Source of the DNA: Chitinophagales bacterium
GTDB lineage: Bacteria; Bacteroidota; Bacteroidia; Chitinophagales; Saprospiraceae
Direction: 5' to 3'
NCBI GenBank assembly: GCA_013298955.1
Contig: JAAFJT010000041.1
Span: 1 to 38,572, forward strand
Length of the DNA: 38,572 nucleotides
In this document: one piece after another, positions 1 to 9,091 of the stretch
How positions within the stretch are numbered: position 1 is the first letter of the stretch
Layout: every line of letters starts with the position of its first letter
The notes under the pieces: model-generated
Told to the model about the DNA's origin: nothing
Database searches by the model: none
What the model saw: only the letters and a program-made list of their open reading frames with translations
Program-made: the position numbers and the translations under genes

Positions 1-2002
1 GGAAACTACTCAAAAAATGTATCGTATCATCAATCGCAATCCCAAATACGACCGTAAAAACCATTGCAATACTCGCATCCAAATCAACGCCCAAAAATCC
101 TATCATCCCACCTGCAAAAAACAAGGGAATCAGGTTGGGAATCAAGAAAATCACCACCATTCGCGCTTTTTTAAACAAAAAACCCATCAAAATCGCTATC
201 AAACCCACTTCCCAAGCAATGCCTTCCAATAAATCGGCGCGAATGTAAGTTGCATTTTTGTCAATGATGTAACCCGTTCCAGTTCGTTTGAATTTTGCAA
301 TCGTCGAATCCGTATTTTGAGCAATCCAAACATCGATTTTGTCGCCGATTGCCATGACTGAATCCGCCCCTAAATCCAAAATTCGCGTTGCAATCCGCGC
401 TTTTGAACCATCTTTGCTCAACAAAACGTTCAAATGTGCCGCAGGCATTTTTTTTGCCAACGTTTGATATGCACTAAAACCAATAGAATCTTCGGGCAGA
501 CAGAAATTTCTGGGCAAATTACCATTGTTTAACTGATGAATGCTTTTATAAACCATCGTCATCGAAGTTACGGAACGAATCGCATCTACGCTTTTCAAAT
601 GTTTTTCGACTTTTTCCATCTCTTTCAAAACTTCAAAATCATCTGCCCGATGTTGATTTTGAGCAAAAACAGCGTATTCCAAAGGGCGAAAACCCGCAAA
701 GTTTTTTTCAAAAAAATAAAAATCCTCCGTCACCTTCTCATAAAGCGGTAGATTTTTAGCAATCGTATAATTCGTTCTAATATTAAAAATGCCAATCGTA
801 CAAATCGCTAAGAGTAAAACCGTCAAACCGCCAATCCATTTGCCATGATTTCGAGTAATATGATAAATTTTTTCCATTAAAATCTCGACTCGGGTATTCC
901 CAGTTTGCATTTGAATGAGTTGTTCTGCCTTAAAAAAAGGCATAATTGCCAATGTCACCAACAAAACAGTCACATAAGCCACCATAACACCCACTGCGGC
1001 GTTGACTCCAAACTCTTGAATCGGGATAATACGACTCGTCACTAAGGTTGCAAAACCAATTGCGGTGGTTACTGCTGTCATCAAGGTGGCTAAACCAATT
1101 TCTTTGATGGTAATAGCAATCGCTTCATTCGGTGTGTTTCCACGCCTCAATTCATCAATATATTTAGAAAGCATATGTATAACATCGGATGTACCAATGA
1201 TTACCATCAAAACAGGGTATAAAGCCGCCATCACACTCAAATCGCGTCCCCAAGCCCCCAATAAGCCCAGAAAAAAGAGCATCCCTAAGCCAACCGAAAG
1301 TAAGGCAATCATCACGCTTGCCCATTTTCGGAAGATAATCCATAAAATCAAACCCACCAAAACGGCAGCAATCGCGGTTGCCATAGCGACTTCTCGTTTC
1401 TCGACTTTGACCAATTCTTTTTGAAAATTGGCACTGCCCATAAAGTGATAGGCTTGAAAATCAAAGGTTTGCACCAATGAATCTAACACAGGCATCAAAA
1501 TTTCGGCGGCGGCTAAATCAATGGAGTCACGGGTTTTGAGCAAAACCACCAACGTTTTACCCGCCGTATCAATAAGGTTTTTAACAAAACGCGGGTCTTG
1601 TAACAACTTTTCGCGGTCATTTGCATAGGCTTCAGGCGCGTCGAGGTGTATCGCAGGAATCGCCGTAATGCCAAAAGCGGTTTTGACAGGTAATTGAATT
1701 TTAGTCAGCGATTGCGTACTTTTGATGTAGGGCAAATCCCGCGCTTGCAAGGTGAAATCATGAATTTTTGCCAAAAAAGTACTGTCAAAAACACCTGAAT
1801 CGCGTTGAACAGCCACTAATAAGAAATTATCATCAGGTTCAAAATCCTTGACAAATTGCTGAAAAAAGGTGTTATCAGGGTCTTTATCGGGGAAAAACTG
1901 TTTAAAATCAAAGGCAAAACGCAATTGAAAGGTAAAATAAACGCTGGCAAGCGTCAAACAAGCCAGCAAAGGAAAAGCAATTTTTCTAATTTTTAATAAC
2001 AT
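1..2002 (-). CDS. RND/MMPL-family exporter, partial (3' end outside window)
   Basis: An uninterrupted minus-strand frame runs from an ATG at 2002 to the window edge, about 667 codons without a stop. The N-terminus is a hydrophobic anchor followed by a large periplasmic loop with an FKQFFPDKDP segment. A block of transmembrane helices follows, with the stretch YPVLMVIIGTSDVIHMLSKY, then a second periplasmic loop and a second helix block. The last visible residues include VFGIAIDDTIHFLSSF, a conserved helix-4-like motif of the second RND half. This two-fold layout without a fusion partner fits the HAE3/MMPL class of proton-driven exporters, which often move lipids, hopanoids or pigments. The substrate cannot be read from sequence. 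It runs in the same direction as nirBD, but a 285-base gap with a palindrome separates them, so co-transcription is doubtful. Confidence 0.85.
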   Translation of the reverse strand, partial: MLLKIRKIAFPLLACLTLASVYFTFQLRFAFDFKQFFPDKDPDNTFFQQFVKDFEPDDNFLLVAVQRDSGVFDSTFLAKIHDFTLQARDLPYIKSTQSLTKIQLPVKTAFGITAIPAIHLDAPEAYANDREKLLQDPRFVKNLIDTAGKTLVVLLKTRDSIDLAAAEILMPVLDSLVQTFDFQAYHFMGSANFQKELVKVEKREVAMATAIAAVLVGLILWIIFRKWASVMIALLSVGLGMLFFLGLLGAWGRDLSVMAALYPVLMVIIGTSDVIHMLSKYIDELRRGNTPNEAIAITIKEIGLATLMTAVTTAIGFATLVTSRIIPIQEFGVNAAVGVMVAYVTVLLVTLAIMPFFKAEQLIQMQTGNTRVEILMEKIYHITRNHGKWIGGLTVLLLAICTIGIFNIRTNYTIAKNLPLYEKVTEDFYFFEKNFAGFRPLEYAVFAQNQHRADDFEVLKEMEKVEKHLKSVDAIRSVTSMTMVYKSIHQLNNGNLPRNFCLPEDSIGFSAYQTLAKKMPAAHLNVLLSKDGSKARIATRILDLGADSVMAIGDKIDVWIAQNTDSTIAKFKRTGTGYIIDKNATYIRADLLEGIAWEVGLIAILMGFLFKKARMVVIFLIPNLIPLFFAGGMIGFLGVDLDASIAMVFTVVFGIAIDDTIHFLSSF

Positions 2003-2154
2003 ATTCGGTTGATTTTCCTATGAAACAAACACGACTGTTATATGTTTTAATTTAAAGTTTTTGAATCAGGAAATAAGGCATTTTAAGAAAATTTGAAAAC
2101 TCAAATAAATCTCTTTTGTTGAGCATCCTAAAATTTTATTAGGAAAATATCGCT

Positions 2155-2187
2155 AACGTCGGCAAGGTTTTAAACCTTGCCGACGTT
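2155..2187. repeat. 33-base palindrome, family A
   Basis: Arm AACGTCGGCAAGGTTT, one central T, then the exact complement (16+1+16). It lies between the nirD stop and the start of the RND gene. No T-run of terminator quality follows on the minus strand, so it looks like a repetitive palindrome rather than a simple terminator. Confidence 0.85.
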
Positions 2188-2287
2188 TATACGAATCCAA
2201 TTTTGCTCTTTTCATCGAAAAACACTTATGGATAATGGACAACGGTTGAAGCTTGACGCACGTTTATTTTACAAATGGCTTACGAAA

Positions 2288-2635
2288 TTATAACTCAAAA
2301 CCAATAAAAACTTGTCCATTTTCGATTTGCACAGGATACGTTTTAATCGAAAAAGCATCGCCCGACAAACATTGACCACTTTCCAATGAAAACGTTTTTT
2401 TATGAAACGGACAAGCCACTTTTGGCTCATCGCCTTGTGTGCCTATCATGCCGCGTGATAATGCCATTTGTTTTTTATGCGGACATTCATTTTGAGTCGC
2501 AAACCATTGATTGAGGCGCGCAAAATGAAAAATAGCGATTTGTTCGCCCTGAATTAAGGCACAAACACCTCCATTTTCGGGTACATCAGCCGTATTGCAA
2601 GCAGCAACCCATTTTATATTAGAAATTTGATTCAT
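2288..2635 (-). CDS. nirD: NirD, Rieske-type small subunit of assimilatory nitrite reductase
   Basis: A 115-residue protein of normal NirD length with a complete Rieske [2Fe-2S] signature: C51-P-H53 and C75-P-F-H78, set in NECPHKKQMALSRG and KVACPFHKKTF. NirD is the small partner of the siroheme subunit NirB in NAD(P)H-dependent reduction of nitrite to ammonium in the cytoplasm. Many NirD proteins, such as that of E. coli, have lost the Rieske ligands; here all four are kept, so a cluster is likely. The gene follows nirB on the same strand after a 128-base gap holding a family A palindrome, so nirB-nirD is probably one operon with a hairpin in its mRNA. Confidence 0.93.
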   Translation of the reverse strand: MNQISNIKWVAACNTADVPENGGVCALIQGEQIAIFHFARLNQWFATQNECPHKKQMALSRGMIGTQGDEPKVACPFHKKTFSLESGQCLSGDAFSIKTYPVQIENGQVFIGFEL

Positions 2636-2677
2636 TGATTTTAATTTTAATATCTAAATTAGGATTTGACCGACAAC

Positions 2678-2710
2678 AACGTTTGGAGGGTTTCAAACCC
2701 TCCAAACGTT
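2678..2710. repeat. 33-base palindrome, family A, inside nirB-nirD
   Basis: Arm AACGTTTGGAGGGTTT, central C, exact complement. It sits between two co-directional operon genes, so transcription would normally cross it. The same arm recurs at 32744-32776 and, with changed ends, at 24625-24657 and 27181-27213. Confidence 0.9.
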
Positions 2711-2763
2711 ATACTATCTTGAAAATCAATCTTATTGAATCCTTAAAATCCTAATTCAACAGC

Positions 2764-5283
2764 TTACCAAGTTGCTTTTTTTTGTTCTCTCAGATTTTCA
2801 AATTTAACAGATGGATCTTTTTCCGTCGTATTCACAAAATGATTAAAACGTTTGCGAATTTCGGGCGTTTCGACGGCATTTTTCCATTCACAATGATACG
2901 TCCCGACAAGGCTATCCATTTCAATTTCCCACTGCGCCGCCATGCCTAACGCATCATGTATAACGACTTCCTTCAAATAATCCATGCCACCTTCCATTTT
3001 GGACAACCAAACCGAAGTGCGCGTCAAAGGCTCTGCGGTTTTGATGTAAAACATTAAAAAACGGTCAATATATTTGATACAAGTTTCGCTGTCGAGGTCG
3101 GCAGCCAACAGTTTTGCATGAGCAGGTTTGGAACCACCATTACCACAAACAAACAAATTCCAACCTTTTTCAGTCGCAATCAACCCAAAATCCTTAGAAT
3201 TTGCCTCTGCACACTCCCGAATACAGCCCGAAACCGCCGATTTTAACTTATGCGGCGAGCGCAAACCTTTATACCGATTTTCAATTTCAATCGCAAAAGT
3301 CACCGCGTCATGCAACCCAAAGCGGCACCAAGTCGAACCAACGCAACTTTTCACCGTCCGCAACGCTTTCCCATACGCATGACCCGATTCAAAACCCGCC
3401 GCAATCAATTCTTCCCAAATATAAGGTAAATCTCCTATAAGTGCGCCAAACATATCAATCCGTTGACCACCTGTAATTTTCGTATAAAGTCCCCATTTTT
3501 TGGCGATTTGCCCCATGACAATCAACTTTTCAGGCGTAATTTCTCCCCCAGGGATGCGCGGAACGATAGAATAACTCCCCCCTTTTTGAATATTCGCCAT
3601 AAAACGGTCATTAGAATCTTGAATCGCAGGTTGTTTTTGAATCGGTTCATTCCAAAGACTCGCCATAATGGACGCAATCGCAGGTTTACACACTTCGCAA
3701 CCATGCCCTTTGCCCAACGTGTCAAGTGCTAAATCATACGTTTTAATTTTTTTGATTTTCATCAAATCAAATAATTCTTGTCGGGTGTGGTCAAAATGTT
3801 CACAAATAATATTGCGAACGACACGACCCATTTTTTTCATCGAACCTTGAATCAAATCTTTCACCATCGGCACACAACCGCCACAACCTGTACCCGCTTT
3901 GGTACATTTTTTAATGGAATCAACTGTAAAACATTCATTATCAGTAACTTGTGAATAAATTTGACCTTTCGTAACCGCTTCACAAGAGCAAATCAACGCC
4001 TCATCAGGCAAATCCATTACGCCACTACCTGTTTCCGCGCCTCTTGAACCCAAAATTAAATCTTCTGCATTCGGCGGTAACAAAATTTTATTTGTAACGG
4101 TTTGTTGCAACATACCAAATTGCGATGCGTCGCCAATCAAAACACCACCCACTAAATATTTGCCATCTGCCGAAATATTAACTCTTTTATAAATACCTTT
4201 CGCTTCATCTCGAAAAACAATGCTTCTACAACCACGCTCATCAACACCTGCGGCATAAGGATTTCCCGCAAGCGGGTCGCCAAAACTCGCCACATCCACC
4301 CCAATCAATTTCAATTTGGAAGACATATCATAACCTTTGAAAACCTTTTGACCACCCGTCAAATTTGTTGCAACCACGTCCGCCATCTCATACCCAGGCG
4401 CAACCAAACCATAAATCATGCCACCATATAAAGCACATTCACCAATCGCAAAGATTTGATTATCAGTGGTTTGTAAATAATCATTCACAACAATACCACC
4501 TCTTACACCGACCTGCAAACCTGCAATACGTGCCAATTCATCACGCGGTTTGATGCCCGCCGAGATGACTAATAAATCCACTTTTAACACCGTTTCGTCC
4601 GTGAAACGCATCCCTGTAATATGGTTTTCGCCTAAAATTTTCTCTGTATTTTTGGCAAGATGGATTTTCAAGCCCAAATCTTCTAATTTGGATTGCAGGA
4701 CTTGCGAACCGCCCATATCAATTTGACGCGGCATCAACCTCGGCGCGAATTCAATAATATGTGTTTCTGGAATGCCCAAATCTAACAATGCTTTTGCGGC
4801 TTCCAAACCCAATAATCCGCCGCCAATGACTGCACCGATACGTGCTTTTTGCGCATATTTTTTCATCAATTCCAAATCTTCTATTGTGCGATAGACGAAA
4901 ACACCCCGTTTATTCACGCCCTCAATCTGCGGCACAAACGCACTTGAACCCGTTGCCAATATCAAATAATCATATTTTTGAATAATTCCGTGATGAGATG
5001 TCACCGTTTTGGAAGCCGTATCCAAATTAACAATTGGGTCGCTTAAAATAAGTTTAATATGATTTTTTTCGTACCATGAAATCGGCGCGAGCGTCAAATC
5101 ATCTGCCGTTTTGCCATCAAAAAAGGCAGAAAGATGAACTCTATCGTATGCAGGACGCGGTTCTTCGCCGAAAACCGTGATGTCAAACGCATCAAGATTC
5201 GATTTAGCAAGGAGTTTTTCACAAAATTTGTAGCCGACCATGCCGTTTCCGACGACAACAATTTTAGGTTTTGCCATTTTCAT
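2764..5283 (-). CDS. nirB: NirB, large siroheme subunit of NAD(P)H nitrite reductase
   Basis: About 839 residues. The order is an FAD/NAD(P)H pyridine nucleotide-disulphide oxidoreductase module (VVVGNGMVGYKFCE near residue 10; a second dinucleotide motif GAVIGGGLLGLEAA), a BFD-like [2Fe-2S] domain (ICSCEAV, then GTGCGGCVP), and a weaker second BFD-like copy (GHGCEVCKP). Ferredoxin-like half domains follow, then the siroheme/[4Fe-4S] site with CVGSTWC and SGCIREC, the C-x5-C and C-x3-C ligand pairs. It reduces nitrite to ammonium by six electrons with NirD. The frame is open to 5331, but residues before 5283 are encoded in the CATAGG repeat and have no family counterpart, so I start at MKMAKPK; the ATG at 5277 is equally possible. 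It is divergent from the porin-narK-nitrate reductase arm. Confidence 0.95.
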   Translation of the reverse strand: MKMAKPKIVVVGNGMVGYKFCEKLLAKSNLDAFDITVFGEEPRPAYDRVHLSAFFDGKTADDLTLAPISWYEKNHIKLILSDPIVNLDTASKTVTSHHGIIQKYDYLILATGSSAFVPQIEGVNKRGVFVYRTIEDLELMKKYAQKARIGAVIGGGLLGLEAAKALLDLGIPETHIIEFAPRLMPRQIDMGGSQVLQSKLEDLGLKIHLAKNTEKILGENHITGMRFTDETVLKVDLLVISAGIKPRDELARIAGLQVGVRGGIVVNDYLQTTDNQIFAIGECALYGGMIYGLVAPGYEMADVVATNLTGGQKVFKGYDMSSKLKLIGVDVASFGDPLAGNPYAAGVDERGCRSIVFRDEAKGIYKRVNISADGKYLVGGVLIGDASQFGMLQQTVTNKILLPPNAEDLILGSRGAETGSGVMDLPDEALICSCEAVTKGQIYSQVTDNECFTVDSIKKCTKAGTGCGGCVPMVKDLIQGSMKKMGRVVRNIICEHFDHTRQELFDLMKIKKIKTYDLALDTLGKGHGCEVCKPAIASIMASLWNEPIQKQPAIQDSNDRFMANIQKGGSYSIVPRIPGGEITPEKLIVMGQIAKKWGLYTKITGGQRIDMFGALIGDLPYIWEELIAAGFESGHAYGKALRTVKSCVGSTWCRFGLHDAVTFAIEIENRYKGLRSPHKLKSAVSGCIRECAEANSKDFGLIATEKGWNLFVCGNGGSKPAHAKLLAADLDSETCIKYIDRFLMFYIKTAEPLTRTSVWLSKMEGGMDYLKEVVIHDALGMAAQWEIEMDSLVGTYHCEWKNAVETPEIRKRFNHFVNTTEKDPSVKFENLREQKKATW

Positions 5284-5305
5284 GCGATTGAATTGTGAAT
5301 AAATA

Positions 5306-5429
5306 AACACATATATCACATAGGCAAACATATATCACATAGGGTAATGTGACCTATGTTCGCCTATGTTCGCCTATGTGACCTATGTTCGCCTATGTGA
5401 CCTATGTTCGCCTATGTGACCTATGTGTT
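5306..5429. repeat. CATAGG element, family C (nirB leader)
   Basis: The ends are AACACAT and ATGTGTT. The left arm has CACATAGG units and the right arm has CCTATGTGACCTATGTTCG (19 bases) repeated about three times, plus one 10-base half unit. The arms are inverted, so the whole can fold back. It lies 22 bases upstream of the nirB start and inside its predicted 5' untranslated region. Confidence 0.85.
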
Positions 5430-5487
5430 ACACCATTCAAGTAAGTCTTTTTGCTTCAAGTGGGGACTTTTACAAATTCTGTTGGGA

Positions 5488-5495
5488 CAAAGGTA
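5488..5495 (-). promoter_or_regulatory. Possible nirBD promoter, -7 element
   Basis: The minus strand reads TACCTTTG, matching the Bacteroidota -7 box TAnnTTTG. The identical box lies upstream of carB at 38550-38557. No clear TTTG lies 19-21 bases further upstream. It would give nirB a leader of about 200 bases that includes the CATAGG element. Confidence 0.45.
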
Positions 5496-5607
5496 CAGCC
5501 CCTTTTAGTTAGTTTGAAAATAAAAATTACTAAATCCGATAGAAATTTTGCAGAAAGAATATTATTTTAAAAAAAGGCTTTAAAAAAATAATTATTTTTC
5601 AAAAAGT

Positions 5608-5645
5608 GCCTTTTGGAAAAATAAAAATGGTGAATCCCAAAAGGC
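5608..5645. other. Hairpin in the nirB/porin divergent region
   Basis: GCCTTTTGG pairs with CCAAAAGGC across a loop of about 20 bases. It lies upstream of the predicted porin promoter and of the nirB promoter, so it could be an operator-like inverted repeat. No regulator is identified. Confidence 0.4.
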
Positions 5646-5702
5646 AAAATCGGCAAAAAGGGCTGTTTTGACCACTTAAAACCCTATTTTGAAAATACAG
5701 GA

Positions 5703-5734
5703 TTTGGAAGTTATTAAAAACGCACATAGATTTG
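5703..5734 (+). promoter_or_regulatory. Predicted promoter of the nitrate porin
   Basis: TTTG at 5703-5706, a 20-base spacer, then TAGATTTG at 5727-5734. This is a full match to the Bacteroidota TTTG-N19-21-TAnnTTTG promoter. Transcription would start near 5741, leaving a leader of about 195 bases before the ATG at 5937. Confidence 0.6.
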
Positions 5735-5794
5735 TGTCATGGATGCACAATTCGAGTAATATTGGCGGTTCAAACGGCAATAAAATGTGTCAAA

Positions 5795-5885
5795 AATTTG
5801 CTTCGAGTGGGGACTTTTATAGCAAATTCAGACCGAAAAATGGATTCATAAAAAAGCCTCGAAAACGAGTGGGGTCGTTCCGAGG
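5795..5885 (+). promoter_or_regulatory. Structured leader of the porin mRNA (two hairpins)
   Basis: The first hairpin pairs AATTTGCT (5795-5802) with AGCAAATT (5821-5828), with the motif GAGTGGGGACTTTTA in the loop. The second pairs GCCTCG with CGAGGC (5856-5885) around a loop with GAGTGGGGTC. The motif AAGTGGGGACTTTTA also occurs at 5459-5473 on the nirB side of the region. This may be a cis-regulatory leader or a dispersed repeat; I do not recognise a known riboswitch class. Confidence 0.4.
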
Positions 5886-5936
5886 CAACGCGTGAAACAA
5901 ATTTTTACATCATTTCACAATTTCATTGCAAAGCAA

Positions 5937-7427
5937 ATGAAAAAACGGAACATCAACAAACGTTTGTTGGGTGTTGGGCTATTTTTTTGTCTTTTTTTTA
6001 AAAATAGCTCTGCCCAACTCGTCATTTCTGCTCAAATCCGTACTCGTGGCGAATTCCGCAATGGTTCGAGTACGCTTAAACTGCTTGATGCAGCGCCTGC
6101 GGGCTTTATTTCACAACGCTCTCGACTTTCTTTCAATTACAAATTGGAAAAAGTGACTTTTGGCATGTCGGTTCAAGACGTACACGTTTGGGGACAGGAC
6201 GCTTCGACGATTAATTACAGCGATGGCGCGAAATTGGGCGTGCATGAAGCTTGGGCGGAAACGATGCTTTCAGATTCACTTGGTTTGTCGTTGAAAGTCG
6301 GTCGTCAAGAGTTAAGTTATGATGATACTCGATTATTGGGCAGTTTGGATTGGTTACAGCAAGGTCGTCGGCATGATGTTGCAGTTTTGAAATTCAATAA
6401 AAATGGTTGGCAAGCCGACTTAGGGGCGGCGTTTAATCAAAATAGTGATGCTTTTGGAACAGCAGGCACTTTTTACACCGCAGGCAACACGCCACAATAC
6501 ATTTCTAATTCCAAAGGCTATTTAGTAAGCGTTCCGACGGGTTTTGTGCCGACGAATGCCGCAGGCGCACCTGTTTTAACGATTAACCCTTCCACAAACG
6601 GCGGTCAACAAATGTATAAAGCAATACAATATTTGTACGTCGCTAAAAAATGGCAAACGCATAAAGCATCCGCCTTGATTTTCAAAGATGATTTTGCAAA
6701 ATATCGCCTTGATACGCTTAAAAATGCCGATGGCGGCATCGTTGCAGGACGTAAATACGATGTTACAGGCATAAACAGTCGGTTAACGGCGGGTTTATTG
6801 GTCAGTGGCACATTTCGCAAAAATTTTAATTATTGGATAGGTGGCTATTTCCAAACGGGCAAAAATCGGGATGGCATTGATTTATCGGCTTATACGACGA
6901 CTGCTTTTTTGGGTTACACGCAAGATAAATGGCTGATTGGTTTAGGTTATGATTTGGTTTCGGGCAATGATATGACCACTTTAACAAATACGAAGGACAA
7001 CAAATTTGACCCACTTTACGGCACACCGCATAAGTTTTGGGGCGCGATGGATTACTTTTATGTGGGTACGGGCGGTTCTGCTGCGGGTTTATCAGACCCA
7101 TATTTGCGCTTGAAATACGCATTTTCACCCAAATTGGCACTTGGATTAGACGTACATCACTTTTCATTGGCGAACAATATGCCGAATAAAGTCGCTGACG
7201 CAACAGGAAACACCTTGTTAAGCAAATCATTAGGCAATGAATTTGACTTGATAGGCACCTTTGCGCTCAACAAAGCAACCGTTTTAGAAATGGGTTACTG
7301 CGTCATGGCAGGCACGAACACCCTCGAATACCTCAAGCGCACCACCACCGATAAAACCGAACATATCGCAACTTGGGCATATATTTCTTTGAATTTCAAA
7401 CCAGAAATATTCCCTACTGCTCGGTAA
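5937..7427 (+). CDS. Outer-membrane alginate-export-type porin of the nitrate island
   Basis: About 496 residues from the ATG at 5937. That start gives a clean signal peptide: MKKRN, a hydrophobic core, then SSAQ. The frame is also open to a GTG at 5892, which only adds a non-signal extension. The mature part opens with LVISAQIRTRGEFRNG and alternates short amphipathic strands such as LKVGRQELSYDDTRLLGSL and DWLQQGRRHD, ending in an aromatic-rich strand (ATWAYISLNFKPEIF). This fits 16-18-stranded porins of the alginate export family, which in Bacteroidota often sit beside nitrate genes. Known: the family forms outer-membrane channels. Inferred: this one lets nitrate or nitrite into the periplasm. 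It has its own promoter and a terminator after it. Confidence 0.8.
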   Translation: MKKRNINKRLLGVGLFFCLFFKNSSAQLVISAQIRTRGEFRNGSSTLKLLDAAPAGFISQRSRLSFNYKLEKVTFGMSVQDVHVWGQDASTINYSDGAKLGVHEAWAETMLSDSLGLSLKVGRQELSYDDTRLLGSLDWLQQGRRHDVAVLKFNKNGWQADLGAAFNQNSDAFGTAGTFYTAGNTPQYISNSKGYLVSVPTGFVPTNAAGAPVLTINPSTNGGQQMYKAIQYLYVAKKWQTHKASALIFKDDFAKYRLDTLKNADGGIVAGRKYDVTGINSRLTAGLLVSGTFRKNFNYWIGGYFQTGKNRDGIDLSAYTTTAFLGYTQDKWLIGLGYDLVSGNDMTTLTNTKDNKFDPLYGTPHKFWGAMDYFYVGTGGSAAGLSDPYLRLKYAFSPKLALGLDVHHFSLANNMPNKVADATGNTLLSKSLGNEFDLIGTFALNKATVLEMGYCVMAGTNTLEYLKRTTTDKTEHIATWAYISLNFKPEIFPTAR

Positions 7428-7516
7428 CAACAACTATGAATTTGGGAAATCAATTTCGTAAATGGTTGAATATCAGCACATTTCGAAAACGAAATTTGCA
7501 ATCCGAAATCCATTGT
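7428..7516. repeat. Imperfect inverted repeat after the porin gene
   Basis: CAACAACTATGAATTTGGGA near 7428 is roughly complementary to ATCCGAAATCCATTGTTGAG at 7501-7520, with AAATC/GATTT and TTTCGT/ACGAAA blocks matching inside. It looks like a decayed long hairpin. Confidence 0.4.
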
Positions 7517-7546
7517 TGAGTTATTTTGAGTTTTTAAAATTCATTT

Positions 7547-7576
7547 TTGTCGGATGCGTTCTTTCCGACAATTTTT
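7547..7576 (+). terminator. Rho-independent terminator after the porin
   Basis: An eight-base stem, TTGTCGGA with TCCGACAA, a nine-base loop and a following run of five T. It lies 120 bases after the porin stop and about 50 bases before narK, so narK probably has its own start or depends on readthrough. Confidence 0.7.
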
Positions 7577-7627
7577 GACAAATCTTTGATTAACAGATAT
7601 TTATTAACAAAATTAAAAGCATAAAAA

Positions 7628-8947
7628 ATGAATGATTCAAATTCAAACGCCAATCAGCCATTCGATAAATTGCCTATATTTTCGTTAAGCAGCGTTCAAA
7701 TGCGCACGTTTCACGTCACTTGGCTGACTTTTTTCGCCTGTTTTTTTGGCTGGTTTGGGCTTGCGCCTTTGATGCCGACGATTCGAGAAGATTTGGGTTT
7801 AACCAAAGCGCAAGTCGGCAATATTATTATTGCTTCTGTTTCGGCAACGATTATTGCACGCCTTTTCATTGGTCGCTTGTGCGACACTTGGGGCCCGCGC
7901 AAAACTTATACGGCATTGCTCCTTTTTTGCTCCATTCCTGTTTTTTTGGTGGGTTTGGCGAATAGTTATGAAACTTTTTTACTATTTCGTTTGGCGATAG
8001 GCGTGATTGGCGCATCGTTCGTGATTACGCAATATCATACGTCTGTCATGTTCGCACCGAACATTAAAGGAACGGCAAATGCAGTTGCAGGTGGCTGGGG
8101 AAATCTTGGCGGAGGTGTTACAAATATGGTGATGCCGTTGATTTTCGCTTCTATTCTCGCGGCGGGCTATTCAAAACACGATGCTTGGAGATTGGCAATG
8201 ATAGTTCCTGGTGTTTTATTATTAGTATGTGCGATACTATATTGGAAGTTCACAAAAGATTCACCGTCAGGTAATTATGAAGATATTAACCGTGAAATCG
8301 AGGTTGCTGAAAAAGCAGATTGGAGAGAAGTTGTGTTAGATTGGCGGGTATGGTCATTAGCCTTTGCGTACTCGATTTGCTTCGGGATGGAAATCACTTT
8401 TGACAATGTAGCGGCACTTTATTTCGTGGATAATTTCCATTTGGATATGAAAATGGCAGGTTTCATCGCGGGTACTTTTGGATTAATGAACATTTTTGCG
8501 CGTGCTGTGGGCGGTATTTGGGCAGATAGCATCGGTCGAAAATGGGGTTTGGCAGGAAAAGGTCGTCTTTTGGCGGTTTTAATTTGCATTGAAGGGTTGG
8601 GTTTAATGATGTTTTCGGGCGCAGTAAGTTTATGGGTTGCGATTACGTGGATGGTCGTTTTCGCGCTCTTTTTGAAAATGGCAAATGGCGCAACTTACGC
8701 ATTGACCCCTTTTATTAATCCAAAAAATGTTGGCATGGTCGCGGGCATCGTGGGCGCGGGCGGTAACATTGGCGGCATGATGATGGGCTTTTTGTTTAAA
8801 AATCCGAATATTACATATAGTACAGCATTTTTATATATCGGCGGGATGGCTGTGTTGGCGGCATTAGTGATTGCGATTACTAAATTTGGAAAAGTGCCTG
8901 ACTATGCAAATAAATCATTAAAAGTCAATGTTTTAGAAAGAGTATAA
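7628..8947 (+). CDS. narK: NarK/NrtP-type nitrate/nitrite transporter (MFS)
   Basis: A 439-residue, 12-helix major facilitator protein. Both nitrate signatures of the NNP family are present: GGWGNLGGGVTNMVMP in helix 5 and GIVGAGGNIGGMMMGF in helix 11. The conserved helix-2 region FRLAIGVIGASFV, with the arginine that contacts nitrate in the family, is intact. It sits in the inner membrane and would take up nitrate by proton symport or exchange it for nitrite. It lies downstream of the porin and upstream of the nitrate reductase, matching an assimilatory uptake route. The N-terminal 20 residues are hydrophilic, and the ATG at 7628 is the only reasonable start. Confidence 0.93.
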   Translation: MNDSNSNANQPFDKLPIFSLSSVQMRTFHVTWLTFFACFFGWFGLAPLMPTIREDLGLTKAQVGNIIIASVSATIIARLFIGRLCDTWGPRKTYTALLLFCSIPVFLVGLANSYETFLLFRLAIGVIGASFVITQYHTSVMFAPNIKGTANAVAGGWGNLGGGVTNMVMPLIFASILAAGYSKHDAWRLAMIVPGVLLLVCAILYWKFTKDSPSGNYEDINREIEVAEKADWREVVLDWRVWSLAFAYSICFGMEITFDNVAALYFVDNFHLDMKMAGFIAGTFGLMNIFARAVGGIWADSIGRKWGLAGKGRLLAVLICIEGLGLMMFSGAVSLWVAITWMVVFALFLKMANGATYALTPFINPKNVGMVAGIVGAGGNIGGMMMGFLFKNPNITYSTAFLYIGGMAVLAALVIAITKFGKVPDYANKSLKVNVLERV

Positions 8948-8949
8948 TG

Positions 8950-9091
8950 TTTTAGGAAAAATTTTTGAAATAGGATGTGTATGATTTGAAGGATTGTAAG
9001 GATATTTTAGGTTGAAAAGCGCAAATGGGGACTTCCAATATCCTTTTTATCCTTCAAATCATACGCATCCTATTTCAAAAATTTTCCAAAA
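8950..9091. repeat. Long hairpin, family D
   Basis: The left arm 8950-9006 contains GAAATAGGATG and TGATTTGAAGGAT. The right arm 9035-9091 is its complement (ATCCTTCAAATCAT, CATCCTATTTC) with few mismatches. It starts immediately after the narK stop. A relic of the left arm lies at 29630-29660. Confidence 0.85.

Noticed and set aside
3522-3725. Open frames on either strand inside nirB and inside the fused nitrate reductase
   Set aside because: They are out-of-frame shadows of long genes with full motif support.
5284-5331. N-terminal extension of NirB by 16 residues
   Set aside because: The residues are encoded by the CATAGG repeat and precede the normal NirB start at the dinucleotide-binding fold.
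5306-5429. Possible CRISPR array from the regular repeats
   Set aside because: The units are 19 bases, abut each other without unique spacers, are arranged as inverted arms, and no cas gene is present. The same holds for 13024-13229.
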